Assembly (NCBI GenBank): GCA_964030475.1
Contig: CAXIPT010000002.1
Location: 11,426,359-11,490,358 of the forward strand
Origin: Tethya wilhelma
Lineage: Eukaryota; Porifera; Demospongiae; Tethyida; Tethyidae
Direction: 5' to 3'
DNA length: 64,000 nt
Made by a program: the position numbers and the translations under genes. The notes under the pieces are model-generated. The model saw nothing but the letters and a program-made list of their open reading frames with translations. It had not been told where the DNA came from and searched no databases. Positions 13,010-25,541 of this stretch are shown here, piece by piece (within the stretch, counting starts at the first letter, position 1; each line of letters starts with the position of its first letter).

Positions 13010-16000
13010 ATGGTATCAAAGAGTACTCCTGTTATTCCTTCACTCCTCTCAGTCTGCTTGGTTCTAATGGTAAGTGCATAAAACTTCTATCAAATCAGTT
13101 TCTTTGAAGAATGGTTAAACCAACTATATAGTGCCGCATGTTGCTTTAATCGTCACCGACACTGAAAACATAATAGTTGCAATTGCTACCTGTTCTCTTC
13201 ATGTAGAGAGCAGTATTGCTGTGTGAGTGTTATCATGATGCAGGCAATACACGATACCACTGCTGGCCAGCAGATGCAAGTTCAACAAAACTTGACACAA
13301 TTGACTGTGGAGGTATACTGTATGAATGAACATCTACATAAAATCACAACATTTATTCCTTCCCCACAACTGCACATCTGAATTATCTAGGTTTGAGTCT
13401 TCACTGGCCACAGGAGCCCCCCAACACAGTCAAGACAGGAGAACTATTCAATGTCTCTTATATGGTCTCTGCTACTGAGGAATTCTATGGACCTGGAGTG
13501 ACACTTGCTTACCCAAATCAAACGTAAGACAGCTAGTAGCATAGGTAAACATTTCCTTTATGCTATTAATGCATAGCACTTAGTTTAGCTGCATGTGTGC
13601 ATGTGTATTCCTATAAACTATCTATAGTCTATACTCTAGCAGTGTATAAGATCAATCTGGAGGTGGGCGGATATTAATTGCTCTGTGCCGCAGTGGTTGG
13701 GCTCTGTTTGCATATTAGGTCACCAATCCTCCAACTTAGTGGTTGTTTGTGACACAGTGGTGCTGCCTGTGGTCAAGCGTTAGCTGCATATTTGGTGGGC
13801 GTAGTAACAGTTCAAGTGATTCCGATTTGGTTTTTACTGTTTGCAGTGCAGCATATGTTGCTCGTCTCTGTGGTGAGAATGCAACTTGTCCCAAAGAGAA
13901 CAACAATGTTAAAGAGGAAAACTGCTGCATCTGGCATGCCAATGTGCATACTTGTCACCCTTCATTTCGAGAGGTAAACACGATAAATAACTGTGGTAAT
14001 ACATAACAATTATAGCTACATGGATAGAATCAGTACCAGTACAGATGTTGAAATTGTAACACTACAAGGGGTTGTGTCAATTGAAAGATAAACAAGTTGG
14101 GTGCAAGTAACAAATACTAAAAGTTCACAAGAAGTGTGCAGTGTCAAAGCTAGTTATTTATTGTATTTTTGTTTACAGAAAAACATTGTTTGTGGTCCAT
14201 GGGTAGCAAATGATGGCTTGCTCTCAACCCACACTGATGCTCAATACGGAAAAATAGGAGATCTTTTCTTTGCTGAGAATGTTAGAATCAACTTTGAGGG
14301 CTCAAACTTTATCATTGTTCACGTCAAAATAGGAAACATCCAGATAGCATTGGGCAAAGAGATCTTGGTGACATCAAGTCAGTCTCAATCAGAAGAAGGT
14401 ATATACTTGCACACACTGTATCACCATAGATAATAAATGCACAAAGTGTTACATTCTATAATTATGCAAGCTTATTCATAAACATTCCGTAAATCTCAAC
14501 ATCCAAAGGTGCATCTGTTGAGGTACTAGTGGGGATAATACTAGCAGTGGCTTTCATCTTATTGGCCATTCTACTTGTGGCATCTCTGATTGTAGTTTTG
14601 AGTGTTCGAAGGAAAAATGGAGGAAGGAGCGCCACTGTAAATATCCCGTGAGTTCTGGAAACTTTATACGATTCAGCCTATTGTTAGACAACTGTGACAT
14701 TACACATACACATACACATACACACGTGTACACTTTTTCAGATCAAGTTCATTAGAAGCTAATGTTTCTTATTCCCATACTGATGGCAACGAGTACATTG
14801 ACATGAAACCAGAAGATGGACAACGTACGCAGTTTAGTTTGGTTGCTAGTCAGTGTCTTTGTATGCATGCAGCTCGCTATACCTTTATCACAGAATAGCT
14901 AACAAGGATAAGTTTGTAGTGGATATTGATCCATACTCATGGCTGCATAATTATTTTGTTTTGATTTCTGCAGTTCGTATGTGCACACTGAAGGTACAGA
15001 GTTCATTCCGATTGAACCTACCCCCTAATCTGCTCATCAAGTCCAGACAAATACGGCTCATTGAGCCAATAGGACAAGGTACGTAGCAGCAGAAGGGGGG
15101 AGGAAGAATCAACGATGCCTAAACTAACAGCAGCTGTTTGCATCGAGGGCTAGCATACCTCACTAGACCACAGTCTATAGTTTCATGGTCTGAGGTTAGG
15201 GCATTAGGCTCAAACATGGACATGCATATTATACCAGTGAGGAACTAGCTTGTATGCATGCACATGTACTACAATATCATGTGTGTGTGTGTGGGTAGTT
15301 ACAATGAACAGTTGTATGACATTGTATGCATTTGGGGATGTACATTGGGTGTACCAATTAATCCTCAAACAAATCTCAACCACTTTTAAGTTCTTGCATT
15401 CAAAAAGAGCAAATAAAGTTGAACAAAACAATTTTAACAACACAGCAAAGTGAACACCCTAGCTCTTCAAATAGATCATTACCAAACAGAACATACACCA
15501 TATTATTGCTCAATCCATGATTATACATACATACATGATATTGTGTACTTATACACAAAACAAGCAGGGATATAATAATATTATTTTAGACCAGATAGAG
15601 ACACTTTGTTTGTTTGAATATGATGCTATGCATCATAACTCATCATGTGATCAACTTGTGCAGGTGAGTTTGGCATTGTGTACAGAGGACACATAGTGAA
15701 AGACGATGATCCGGAGACGGTGACAGATGTGGTGGCTGTGAAGACACTCAAAGGTATACAGTGCCGGTCTAGACACACATGAGCTTATTTAGGGGGGTCA
15801 CTGAAATCACATAACTAGAGGAAATTGAAAAATTTCACAGTCATACACAAACTTTGACTTCATAAACCATACAGGGTTTCCCTGCTTGCTTGGCTCATTG
15901 CAGGGAGCACCTGGTTTGTGAGATAACATTACTTCCAAAATGGTTTTGCTTTCCACCAGATCGTGTAAATTGATGATAATTCAGTGAACCATGCATGAAT

Positions 16001-17002
16001 GCAACCATTTTAGTGCTATACTCCACAAGTTATGAGATTCCTCACAACTTTGTGACTATGACTGTCACTCCAATGACTTATAACTTGCTAACTAACTTGA
16101 CAACTGTGACCATACACATGTAGGATTCCACGATAAAGTTATAGTGAGGAACTTGCTCAAGGAATGTGCTAAAATGAAAGAGTTTGACCATCCCAATGTC
16201 TTGAAGTTGGTCGGTGTGTGCATGGATGGAGGACCAGCTCCTTACATTATCATGCCTTTCATGTGCAATGGAAGTCTACTCAGCTACTTGAAGAAGGACA
16301 GAGAGAATCTTGTACTGCCCATCAACAAGGACACAAGCCCAAATGAGGTGCAACTAACAATGCATGTAATGTGTCTTTGTCTCTATACACAAGTCATAAT
16401 AGATCAGCAGGAGAATAAACTGCATGATTGTTCAAAAAGTGTGCAGCTGTCAGCTATATACAAAGCTACAATATTATAATACTTATAAAAAGTTGCCCAA
16501 TGTGTATTATTGTTGTTAATACATCATATATTTGCATGTATACAATGTCATGAATGTATATAGGTGGGTGATGTACAAAAAAGGCTGATGGACATGTGTG
16601 TTCAAGTTGCTAAAGGAATGGAGTACCTTGCGAGCAACAATCATGTACACAGAGACCTCGCTGCTAGAAACTGCATGTACGTATATACAATTGCAATTAT
16701 TCTTATACGCTAATAAATGCAAACACTATAATTATATCACTTATCATGTATTGCAGGATTGACGTTCACTTTAACATCAAGGTTGCTGACTTTGGTCTTT
16801 CTGAGAGTACTGGGACAAAGAACTACTTCAGACAAGACAAGGAGGAGGGCGTCAAACTGCCAGTGAAATGGCTAGCACCAGAGTGTCTCACTGATTGTGT
16901 CTTCTCAGAAAAGACTGATGTAGTAAGAGTCATAACTTCAAGCTTCAGCAAACAGATATGCACACACATGGAGTCACTACCCAAATGTCTCTCACTTGTT
17001 CA

Positions 17003-17082
<80 letters not shown>

Positions 17083-17592
17083 CCCTCCACGCAGTGGGCC
17101 TACGGTATCACCTGCTGGGAGATCTTCACTGGAGGTAGGACCCCCTATCCCACACTGCTGCCTGCAACTCTCTTGAATGAGTTGGAGAGTGGCTACAGAC
17201 TAGAGAAACCACTTAATGCTGCCTGCAGTGATGAAATGTGAGCACTTAAATCTCCTAGCCAAACAAGCTACATGTCAGAGTGACTTGAAAGACTCATTAA
17301 GTCTTTTCAAGGACATTTGATCAATACACATCCCATAGTAATGGTCCTTAATTATCGTTCACCATACTTTGATGTATACAATAATGTATTGGCACTAAAC
17401 TATATACTCATACACTGCAGGTATGGTACAATGTTGGAGTGCTGGGCTGCTGATCCATCTCAGAGACCTACTTTCACTGGTGTGGTGGAAAGGCTCTCCT
17501 CTTTCATGAGCTCTATGGCAGACATTGACCCTTACATCTTAATGCAGTCGGTTACTGTCAGTGATTGCACACCCAACACAAGAGAGGAGTGA
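13010..17592 (+). CDS. receptor tyrosine kinase, paralogue 2
   Basis: Same 14-exon plan and intron phases as the upstream gene: 13010-13069, 13207-13312, 13391-13523, 13847-13973, 14179-14398, 14509-14647, 14742-14824, 14974-15078, 15664-15753, 16124-16347, 16564-16676, 16757-16922, 17095-17237, 17421-17592; about 626 residues. Signal peptide, Cys-rich extracellular region closely matching RTK 1 ([20 protein letters not shown] shared), one membrane span, then kinase with [29 protein letters not shown] and WLAPEC. Juxtamembrane EYIDM and tail YILM are both YxxM candidates for PI3-kinase docking. The intron before exon 13 is a long (CA)n run. The last five exons lie in a 2.03-kb tandem duplication; this copy lacks the AATAAA seen after the second unit. 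Confidence 0.92.
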
Positions 17593-17965
17593 AAGGGACA
17601 GTTGGACCCAACTCAAGCACGTACAGTAAATTATTATTTCAATTCAACGATCAACTACTGATACACAATAAGGGTAAAACCCTTTAATTGTAGACTACAT
17701 ATTATCATTAATTTTATACAATGACTCGATTTTTAGTGTACCCAAGCAGCTGTCACCTAGATGTTGCAATGCACACACAGTGTTCCTAAGATTTCACTGG
17801 CTAACTACAGGTCTCATGTTCATATTCTCTTGTTTTCCAAACCTCTTCATGTCATGTAATGTCACCCACCTAGCAACTCAATGCACGTGTTTAGTACTAT
17901 ATAGTTATATACACACAGGCATGATATTATAGTAATAGAAGCTTCTTAATGCTTGATATATTCTA
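15936..17965 (+). repeat. direct tandem duplication, unit A (RTK 2 exons 10-14)
   Basis: A 2030-bp unit from an intron of RTK 2 to its 3' flank, repeated directly at 17966-19960. Introns match as closely as exons; the main length change is the (CA)n run before exon 13. Confidence 0.9.
16999..17082. repeat. (CA)n microsatellite before RTK 2 exon 13
   Basis: CA tract ending 12 bases before the acceptor of exon 13; shorter in the duplicated unit (about 19026-19076). Confidence 0.95.
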
Positions 17966-19026
17966 CCAAATGGTTTTGCTTTCCACCAGATCATGTAAAT
18001 TGATGATAATTCAGTGAATTATGCATAAATGCAATCATTTTAGTGCTATACTCCACAAGTTATGAGATTCCTCACAACTTTGTGACTATGACTGTCACTC
18101 CAATGACTTATAACTTGCTAACTAACTTCACAACTGTGACCATACACATGCAGGATTCCATGATAAAGTTATAGTGAGGAACTTGCTCAAAGAATGTGCT
18201 AAAATGAAAGAGTTTGACCATCCCAATGTCTTGAAGTTGGTCGGTGTGTGCATGGATGGAGGACCAGCTCCTTACATTATCATGCCTTTCATGTGCAATG
18301 GAAGTCTACTCAGCTACTTGAAGAAGGACAGAGAGAATCTTGTACTGGCCATCAACAAGGACACAAGCCCAAATGAGGTGCAACTAACAATGCATGTAAT
18401 GCGTCTTTGTCTCTTTACACAAGTCATAATAGATCAGCAGGAGAATAAACTGCATGATTGTGCAAAAAGTGTGCAGCTGTCAGCTATATACAAAGCTACA
18501 ATAATTATAATACTTATAAAAAGTTGACCAATGTGCATTATTGTTGTTAATACATCATATACTTGCATGTATACAATGTCATGATAGGTGGGTGATGTAC
18601 AAAAAAGGCTGATGGACATGTGTGTTCAAGTTGCTAAAGGAATGGAGTACCTTGCGAGCAACAATCATGTACACAGAGACCTCGCTGCTAGAAACTGCAT
18701 GTACGTATATACAATTGCAATTATTCTTATACGCTAATAAATGCAAACACTATAATTATATCACTTATCATGTATTGCAGGATTGACGTTCACTTTAACA
18801 TCAAGGTTGCTGACTTTGGTCTTTCTGAGAGTACTGGGACAAAGAACTACTTCAGACAAGACAAGGAGGAGGGCGTCAAACTGCCAGTGAAATGGCTAGC
18901 ACCAGAGTGTCTCACTGATTGTGTCTTCTCAGAAAAGACTGATGTAGTAAGAGTCATAACTTCAAGCTTCAGCAAACAGATATGCACACACATGGAGTCA
19001 CTACCCAAATGTCTCTCACTTGTTCA

Positions 19027-19078
<52 letters not shown>

Positions 19079-19960
19079 CCCTCCACGCAGTGGGCCTACG
19101 GTATCACCTGCTGGGAGATCTTCACTGGAGGTAGGACCCCCTATCCCACACTGCTGCCTGCAACTCTCTTGAATGAGTTGGAGAGTGGCTACAGACTAGA
19201 GAAACCACTTAATGCTGCCTGCAGTGATGAAATGTGAGCACTTAAATCTCCTAGCCAAACAAGCTACATGTCAGAGTGACTTGAAAGACTCATTAAGTCT
19301 TTTCAAGGACATTTGATCAATACACATCCCATAGTAATGGTCCTTAATTATCGTTCACCATACTTTGATGTATACAATAATGTATTGGCACTAAACTATA
19401 TACTCATACACTGCAGGTATGGTACAATGTTGGAGTGCTGGGCTGCTGATCCATCTCAGAGACCTACTTTCACTGGTGTGGTGGAAAGGCTCTCCTCTTT
19501 CATGAGCTCTATGGCAGACATTGACCCTTACATCTTAATGCAGTCGGTTACTGTCAGTGATTGCACACCCAACACAAGAGAGGAGTGAAAGGGACAGTTG
19601 GACCCAACTCAAGCACGTACAGTAAATTATTATTTCAATTCAACGATCAACTACTGATACACAATAAGGGTAAAACCCTTTAATTGTAGACTACATATTA
19701 TCATTAATTTTATACAATGACTCGATTTTTAGTGTACCCAAGCAGCTGTCACCTAGATGTTGCAATGCACACACAGTGTTCCTAAGATTTCACTGGCTAA
19801 CTACAGGTCTCATGTTCATATTCTCTTGTTTTCCAAACCTCTTCATGTCATGTAATGTCACCCACCTAGCAACTCAATGCACGTGTTTAGTACTATATAG
19901 TTATATACACACAGGCATGATATTATAGTAATAGAAGCTTCTTAATGCTTGATATATTCT
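17966..19960 (+). repeat. direct tandem duplication, unit B (partial RTK)
   Basis: Second unit. It ends at the same base as unit A (GATATATTCT) but continues into TGTCAATAAA, so unit B carries the original 3' end of the gene, including the AATAAA. Confidence 0.9.
18154..19588 (+). pseudogene. partial RTK copy: kinase exons 10-14 only
   Basis: Exons at 18154-18377, 18588-18700, 18781-18946, 19091-19233 and 19417-19588 copy the last five exons of RTK 2 with all frames open. Coding changes are few (LPINKD becomes LAINKD). It retains the C-helix Glu, [14 protein letters not shown] and the YILM tail, but has no signal peptide, ectodomain, membrane span, Gly-rich loop or VAVK lysine. Alone it cannot make a receptor or an active kinase. 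It could be a fresh gene fragment, an alternative 3' cassette spliced from RTK 2 exon 9 at 15753, or an assembly duplicate. Confidence 0.8.
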
Positions 19961-19964
19961 TGTC

Positions 19965-19970
19965 AATAAA
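19965..19970 (+). terminator. poly(A) signal after the partial RTK copy
   Basis: AATAAA just beyond the end of duplication unit B; absent from the matching place after unit A. Confidence 0.6.
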
Positions 19971-20105
19971 CTGTTGTTGTTGTTTTAAACAATGGGATAA
20001 ACTTACTCATAAAAATGATTATGACTATAAATTATTATTAAACTTTGTTTTTCGTACATAACACATGGAAACTTCCAAACTATAGAACAGTACAATAAAT
20101 TTGAG

Positions 20106-23100
20106 TCATTTTCTTTTGGCAACAGTCAATGCATCTTGTTCCTTAGCAACAACTACGTTTGTTGTACCTTTAGCATCTGCATCAGTACGTAACAGCACCA
20201 ATTGTTCACTTGGCGCAACTAAAGGAGCTAGCAATAAACTCATGAGAACTTTACCTTTCAGTTTGGCCAGCAATAACTGATGGTTGTGGTCACTCGTAGG
20301 AAACTTTCTTGAAACACTTTGAGGCATGACAGCTGTCTTTAGCAAGCCAGTCAACCGAGCTGTAGTAAATAGAAAACCCAATATAGCAACATGAGCTCAC
20401 ATGTGCGTGTTGGGCATGCCATTGCTAATTAAAGCAAGTCAAATATTACACCTTGTTTCTAAAAGGAAACCAACTTCATATAAAGACTTAAAGTGTTACA
20501 ATTTAACGGAGACTGAAAACAAAAAACTAACCCGAAGCAAGCACTGCAAAAATCAAATGAAATACACACACCTCTCAGTTCCTGCAGTTTTAGGTCCTCC
20601 AACATCTCCTTCTGAGGCAATTGCTTTCGGTAGCTAGTAAAATAGACAGTCAAGGAAATTTTAAAGAGGTGATCACAAAAGCAACTTTCTAAATTCACAA
20701 CCAATGAGAAAAAGAAGATGCCCCTGTGTAATTAAGAGAGGATACAGTTCTTCTTCATCAAGCTCAATCTCCAATGCTTTGGCCGTCTGTGTTAGCCAAT
20801 GTTCCTTGGACTTAGCTCTGTGTCTGTGATGCTCAATATCATTGATCTGTTGTGCTAGTCTCACTCTCTGACGGATACCTCTCAGGTAGGAGGAGTCAAC
20901 CGGGAAATTATCCAACTCCACATCTATACAATCACACATGTAGTCAAGAAAGAAATCGAAACTCCAAAACTAGTTAATGTGGGCTATACCACAATACATA
21001 GGTTGTAATTCACACTCATACACATTTCCTGAAAATTCTGAAAGTAAAAAGTAATATTTGCAATTTAACCCGTGATACCTTTACTCAATGTTCGGCAGAT
21101 GTTCCTATACGCTCTCAAGTCCTCAGGACCAACAAGCATCACACTCAACCCCTCCCTACTTGCCCGAGCTGTGCGACCACTTCGATGTACATATAGCTAC
21201 AGAAAGAAAATAGAATCCTTTCACATAATACAGTGAGTATACTGGATTGGTTTGTGGTAAAGGTTGTCAGGCTAACTTGCTATCTAGCTAACCTCTGAAT
21301 TTCTTGGGACTTGATAATGTATAATGTGCTCCACTTGAGGGAAGTCAAGACCTCTTGCTGCCACGTCAGATGCCACCAAAAGACCTCTCGGATTCGACAC
21401 AAACCTTTAAAAGCATTACATCATCATTATGTATTGGTAAAAGAGCAATGAGAATGGAGTACCTGTCGACGTTTTTCAATCTTTGTCTCTGTTGCATCCG
21501 AGCATGGAGAGGAAGTGGGTGGAGCTTCAAGAGCTCGAGTGTAGCTCTAAGTTTCTGGAGACAGTCAATGCTGTTCACAAAGACCAGTGTTCTTCCCGGA
21601 TAGAGCAAGAGGAAGTAATAGAGGTGCATGTCCTAGGATCCAAGGATGTGCAGGGGGTGTAGAGAGGTAATATGTGTGTGTGTATGTTTATAAGGAATAC
21701 AAACTTTAAAACATGTAGTTCCCACGTGTGTGTGTGTGTGTGAGAGAGAGATTTATTTACCTTTTCTTCATTTGTGCACATGATCTTTGTCTCTGTAAGA
21801 GTCTCAACAGTGACTTTAGAGTGAGTCAGATCCACAATATGGGCATCCTCTTTCAGCCCAGCTCTACGCATCAGGTTCTCTGCAACATAAAGAGAGAGAC
21901 AGAAAATGGATAAAACTAACTTGAACTATATCGAACTTTCAAAACAACTCTTTCAAGAGAACTAAGAAGAATTTAGAACAAAAGGTCTATCTTTTACCAA
22001 TGTTTTCTTGGCTAGAGACTGTCTTCTTCTTCCTCTTTCTCTCAGTGGTCTTGCGTTGAACAGTGAGAGTCGCTGAGTAGACAAGAGTCTGTCTGGTACA
22101 GCTGCTAGCTGGTGTAGCACCATTGACACGATCCAAGATGTGTCCCAGCTCTTTGAAGTGGCCAAACTCCACCATCCTGTCAGCTTCATCAAGGACGAGA
22201 AACTTTAAATGATTTAACCTCGTTAAATGAGGATCACCCTGCAATGATATCGAGAAACGACAAATCTGGAACCATCTACTGTACAATATACCAACTTTCT
22301 ATGGCAATAGACAAATAATCAGAATGCAAAATATAACAGGAAATTTTTGCTGGTCCAAATTTTTGCAGTATTGGTCATTTCAGCTAAAGAAAAAGGTCAA
22401 ATTTTTAGGTTGTTTAAATTTTTTGCGGAATGTTGTTTGTGACCATGAAAATTGCGAAAATTTCCTGCTATACATTATATGATCTTGGTGTCCTACTTCA
22501 CTCATGAGCTGCCACAGTCGACCAGGTGTGGCCACCACGATGGGAGGCCTCTGCTTTAGTAGCCTCTCCTGCTTCTCCATAGCCATGCCACCAACGAGAG
22601 CACACACCTGGGAGAATGGAGGAGGAGAGAAAAAAGAAAAGAAAAAATATTGCAGCATTGCATTTATTTGAACAGAGCTGAGAAAATATTGGTGAAATAA
22701 ATGTGATACATTAGAGAAGTTAAAACTGTCCACCTAAATCACATGAACAAACCCACCAAGCTCTAAGGGACTGGTGGGAGAGGAAAAAGAAGATACGATG
22801 TACTTTTCTTGTACCTTGATTTTGGTGAACTTGGCAATGGCCTTTATGTGAGATTGAACTTGGAGGGCCAACTCTCGTGTTGGAGTGAGGATGAGAGCAA
22901 TGAGATCATCATCATGTGACTCGTCTTTGATGTCAGGTGACTGGTTCACATGCAGATCATGTGACTCAGTGGGTGTTCTTTCACTCTCTGAATCCCATGG
23001 CAATATTTCTCCTCTCAACATTTTCTCAAATTCTTCATCTGGAATATTATCGCGAAAAGTCACCAATCCAGACATTGACCCTTGACTTCTTTCAAGGTGC

Positions 23101-24534
23101 CGTCTTTTCTTACTCACTGGACCCTCTATTATTTCTGTATCACTATCAACACCATCATCATCAGCTGAGAGACTCTCTGAATCACCAGAATGTTCACAAT
23201 CTGAATCACCAGCAAGTTCAAGTTCAGAGCCATCATCGATCATTGCACTCGAGTTCAAATCGTCACCCCCACTCTCCTTTTCACTAGCTGATGGTTCTTC
23301 ATCCATAACATCATCTTCTTCTGCATTGGAGTCATCTTGATCCTTCTTTTCTGCCTCCTCCTCAGGATAAGCATGGATGACTTCGTTCAGATCAATGATG
23401 TTGCCAAACTCTCCATCAGAGTTGGTTGCTTTTTTCCCCTTTTTTCGACGAACTTCTGATCTTGATGCTTTGGTGGTGGTGGTGGTGGTGTCGGACTGAG
23501 CATGCTCAGTGGAGGTGGCTGGTGAGCAGCTGGTGAGAATGTAGTGTAAGATTGGAATACCAAAGGTAAGGGTCTTTCCAGAGCCCTGCAATCAAACAAA
23601 CAATAATATCTGGAGGTGTGGTTTGGAGGACAAGTATTTGAGATAATTTTCCATCTGTACAGACTTAAGGTTAGGAAAATTTTTTTGGTATTCCAGCTAC
23701 AAAAGTAACATCTATCATTCTTGAGATTTTGCTTAAGTATTTTTGACATTTTTGTGGAGGGATAAATTAGCAATTGGACACCTCACATAACAAGCCTAGA
23801 GATTTATCAGTACCTATTGCTAAAATGAGGCATACAGGTCTTACAGAGTACTAGGATATATTCACATGTATGTACAACGCACAACAGAGGCTGCTGTGAC
23901 ACACACACACTCACTGTTTCAGCAGCTCCGATGATGTCACACTGCTTGGCGATCGTCACGGGAATAGCCTCCTTCTGTATAGCTGTGGGTTGGTTGAAGC
24001 CAAGCTCCTGCAGTGCTCTCACCACGGGCTGAGGAGTACCCATCTCTTCCCACTGCTCCATGCCAGGAATACTTGATGGTACATCACTAGTCTCTATAGC
24101 AACAGTCGGAGATTCCGTTTGAGGTGATAATTTGTCTCCGACTTTAATACTTGTGTGTTTTGACTTCTTTTTTCTTCTCTTCTTTTGTGTTTCATAAGTT
24201 TTGCTAGAGAGATGTAAATTATTGGTAGATGTGTCCCCTGAGGAGTCCATTGTAGCTGCTTTGTCCGTCATTTTTAGCTGTTCTCTCAGTTTCTTCTTCT
24301 TCTTGGTCTGTAGTAACAATAACTTTGCCATAAACACAGTAATAGCATGAGTTTGGATAATCATATAGATATGCTTACACTAATCCTCTTCTTTCTCCCA
24401 ACTCTAGTTCCTTTGATCTTAAGTGTAATACCAGATCTCAGTGCACCTCCTGTCTTCTTTACTCGTCCCATGCTTCTGAGCTCTTCTTCAACACGTGGGT
24501 AAATGGTAATGGTCGTCATGTTTACAACGACCAT
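20106..24534 (-). CDS. DDX24: DEAD-box RNA helicase, DDX24/Mak5 type
   Basis: ATP-dependent RNA helicase; the family works in nucleolar large-subunit ribosome assembly. Twelve exons: 24534-24379, 24307-23915, 23585-22815, 22607-22497, 22238-21998, 21879-21761, 21632-21463, 21404-21293, 21196-21079, 20923-20746, 20633-20572, 20359-20106; about 894 residues (human 859). Motifs: Q-motif region [29 protein letters not shown] (I), PTRELALQ (Ia), [15 protein letters not shown] (II), SATL (III), TLVFVNS (IV), [12 protein letters not shown] (V), [10 protein letters not shown] (VI). A long acidic Ser/Asp/Glu insert between motifs I and Ia, in the 257-codon third exon, is the DDX24 hallmark. The N-terminus is Lys-rich. 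ATG at 24534 or 24519 are both possible starts. Confidence 0.95.
22332..22472. mobile_element. MITE-like element in a DDX24 intron
   Basis: Left end TATAACAGGAAATTTTTGC and right end GCGAAAATTTCCTGCTATA are near-perfect inverted repeats, about 141 bp apart, with TA at both borders. No coding capacity. The form is that of a Tc1/mariner-type MITE. Confidence 0.6.
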
Positions 24535-24569
24535 TTCCTTTCTCCGACTGTACACCGAAGATCAAGATC
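24535..24569. promoter_or_regulatory. 35-bp head-to-head spacer, DDX24 and EF-hand gene
   Basis: The two start codons face away from each other with about 35 bp between them. The transcripts must share a bidirectional core promoter or have overlapping 5' ends. Confidence 0.6.
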
Positions 24570-25316
24570 ATGGTAAGCAAAATCTTTGATTTTTGCGCTG
24601 TTTTCTCCCCAGTTAATACGTTCTCTCTCCGTAGACGGATCTAGAAGAGACAGAGCTGTCTCCATCAGAGGTACCTACTGCTCTCGATGAAGATGGTGAG
24701 TCTACTGTAATTTAACATTCATTCATGTAAAATATAGGGCAGATCCATGATTTTTGGCTTTATTCTCATTTTGTTTGCATACAGAGTTTCATGAAGCATT
24801 TGAAGTGTTTGCTGGTGGTCAGGGAGAAAGAGAAATGTCTACTGCCAATTCAGTCTTACTGCCATTCCTCAAGTAAATACATTTCTATTATGATGATGGC
24901 ACCTTCGAACATCAGCATGCCACTACTAGTAGTTCTGTGTTCACATCACATCACATGTACAATAGACTAGCTATAGTACTATGTTATTTTGTCTTGGTGC
25001 AGTTCTTGTAATTCCACCATTTCTTGTTTCTTTCTTAGGTCTCTTGGTTTGCGAGTTGAAGGCAATAGTGATCTGGTCCTCAAGATCAAAGATACTGCCA
25101 CTCACAGTCACACCATAAGAGAAGAGAAGCTGCGTCACATTGTCACCCAGCATGTTCGAAGTCTTCGCGATCCTTGGCCATCTCACAATGATGTGCTAAA
25201 GGCCTTTCAAGTGTTTGACAGTGAAGGGGTGGGCTTTATTAAGGTCACCATGTTGAAGAGATTTTTGGTGCAGGCACAGCTCGATGTGGACGATAGCGTT
25301 TGTGAGTGTGTGTGTG

Positions 25317-25359
<43 letters not shown>

Positions 25360-25541
25360 TGTGTGATTCGAGAAAACTGTCAAATTGATGGAGACGACCT
25401 CATTAATTACGAAGGTACTCATACTACATACATACATATGTCCTGAACCAATGTGTGTGTTATAACACTGTTATCCCAATAGAGTTCATCCACAGCATCA
25501 GTCAAAAGTACGCCAAGATTGAGGCATCACAAGAAGACTGA
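24570..25541 (+). CDS. small EF-hand protein, possibly EFCAB2/DRC8-like
   Basis: Exons 24570-24572 (ATG alone), 24635-24695, 24785-24872, 25039-25414 (taken as one exon across a GT run) and 25483-25541. The protein starts MTDLEETELSPSEV, then FHEAFEVF, KAFQVFDSEGVGFIKVTMLKRFL, and finally an EF-hand-like IRENCQIDGDDLINYEEF, ending KIEASQED. The general layout recalls calmodulin-related proteins such as EFCAB2; this is tentative. A (GT)n tract at 25307-25365 separates DDSVCE from VIRENCQ. As assembled it puts the two halves out of frame, so the gene is either broken here, has a different repeat length in life, or uses an unusual splice. Head-to-head with DDX24. Confidence 0.65.
25307..25365 (+). 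repeat. (GT)n microsatellite inside the EF-hand gene
   Basis: About 59 bp of GT repeats with small interruptions, in what would otherwise be continuous coding sequence. The length is not a multiple of three. Confidence 0.9.

Noticed and set aside
22478..22496. DDX24 exon continuing to [10 protein letters not shown]
   Set aside because: Splicing at GAA before GTAGGA gives LWQLMSE followed by [20 protein letters not shown] in phase and aligns with the family; the longer version breaks the frame.
25366..25395. ordinary intron across the GT run of the EF-hand gene
   Set aside because: The donor GTGAGT is good, but the first acceptor creates a stop and the next deletes the calcium loop and lacks a pyrimidine tract; kept only as an alternative.
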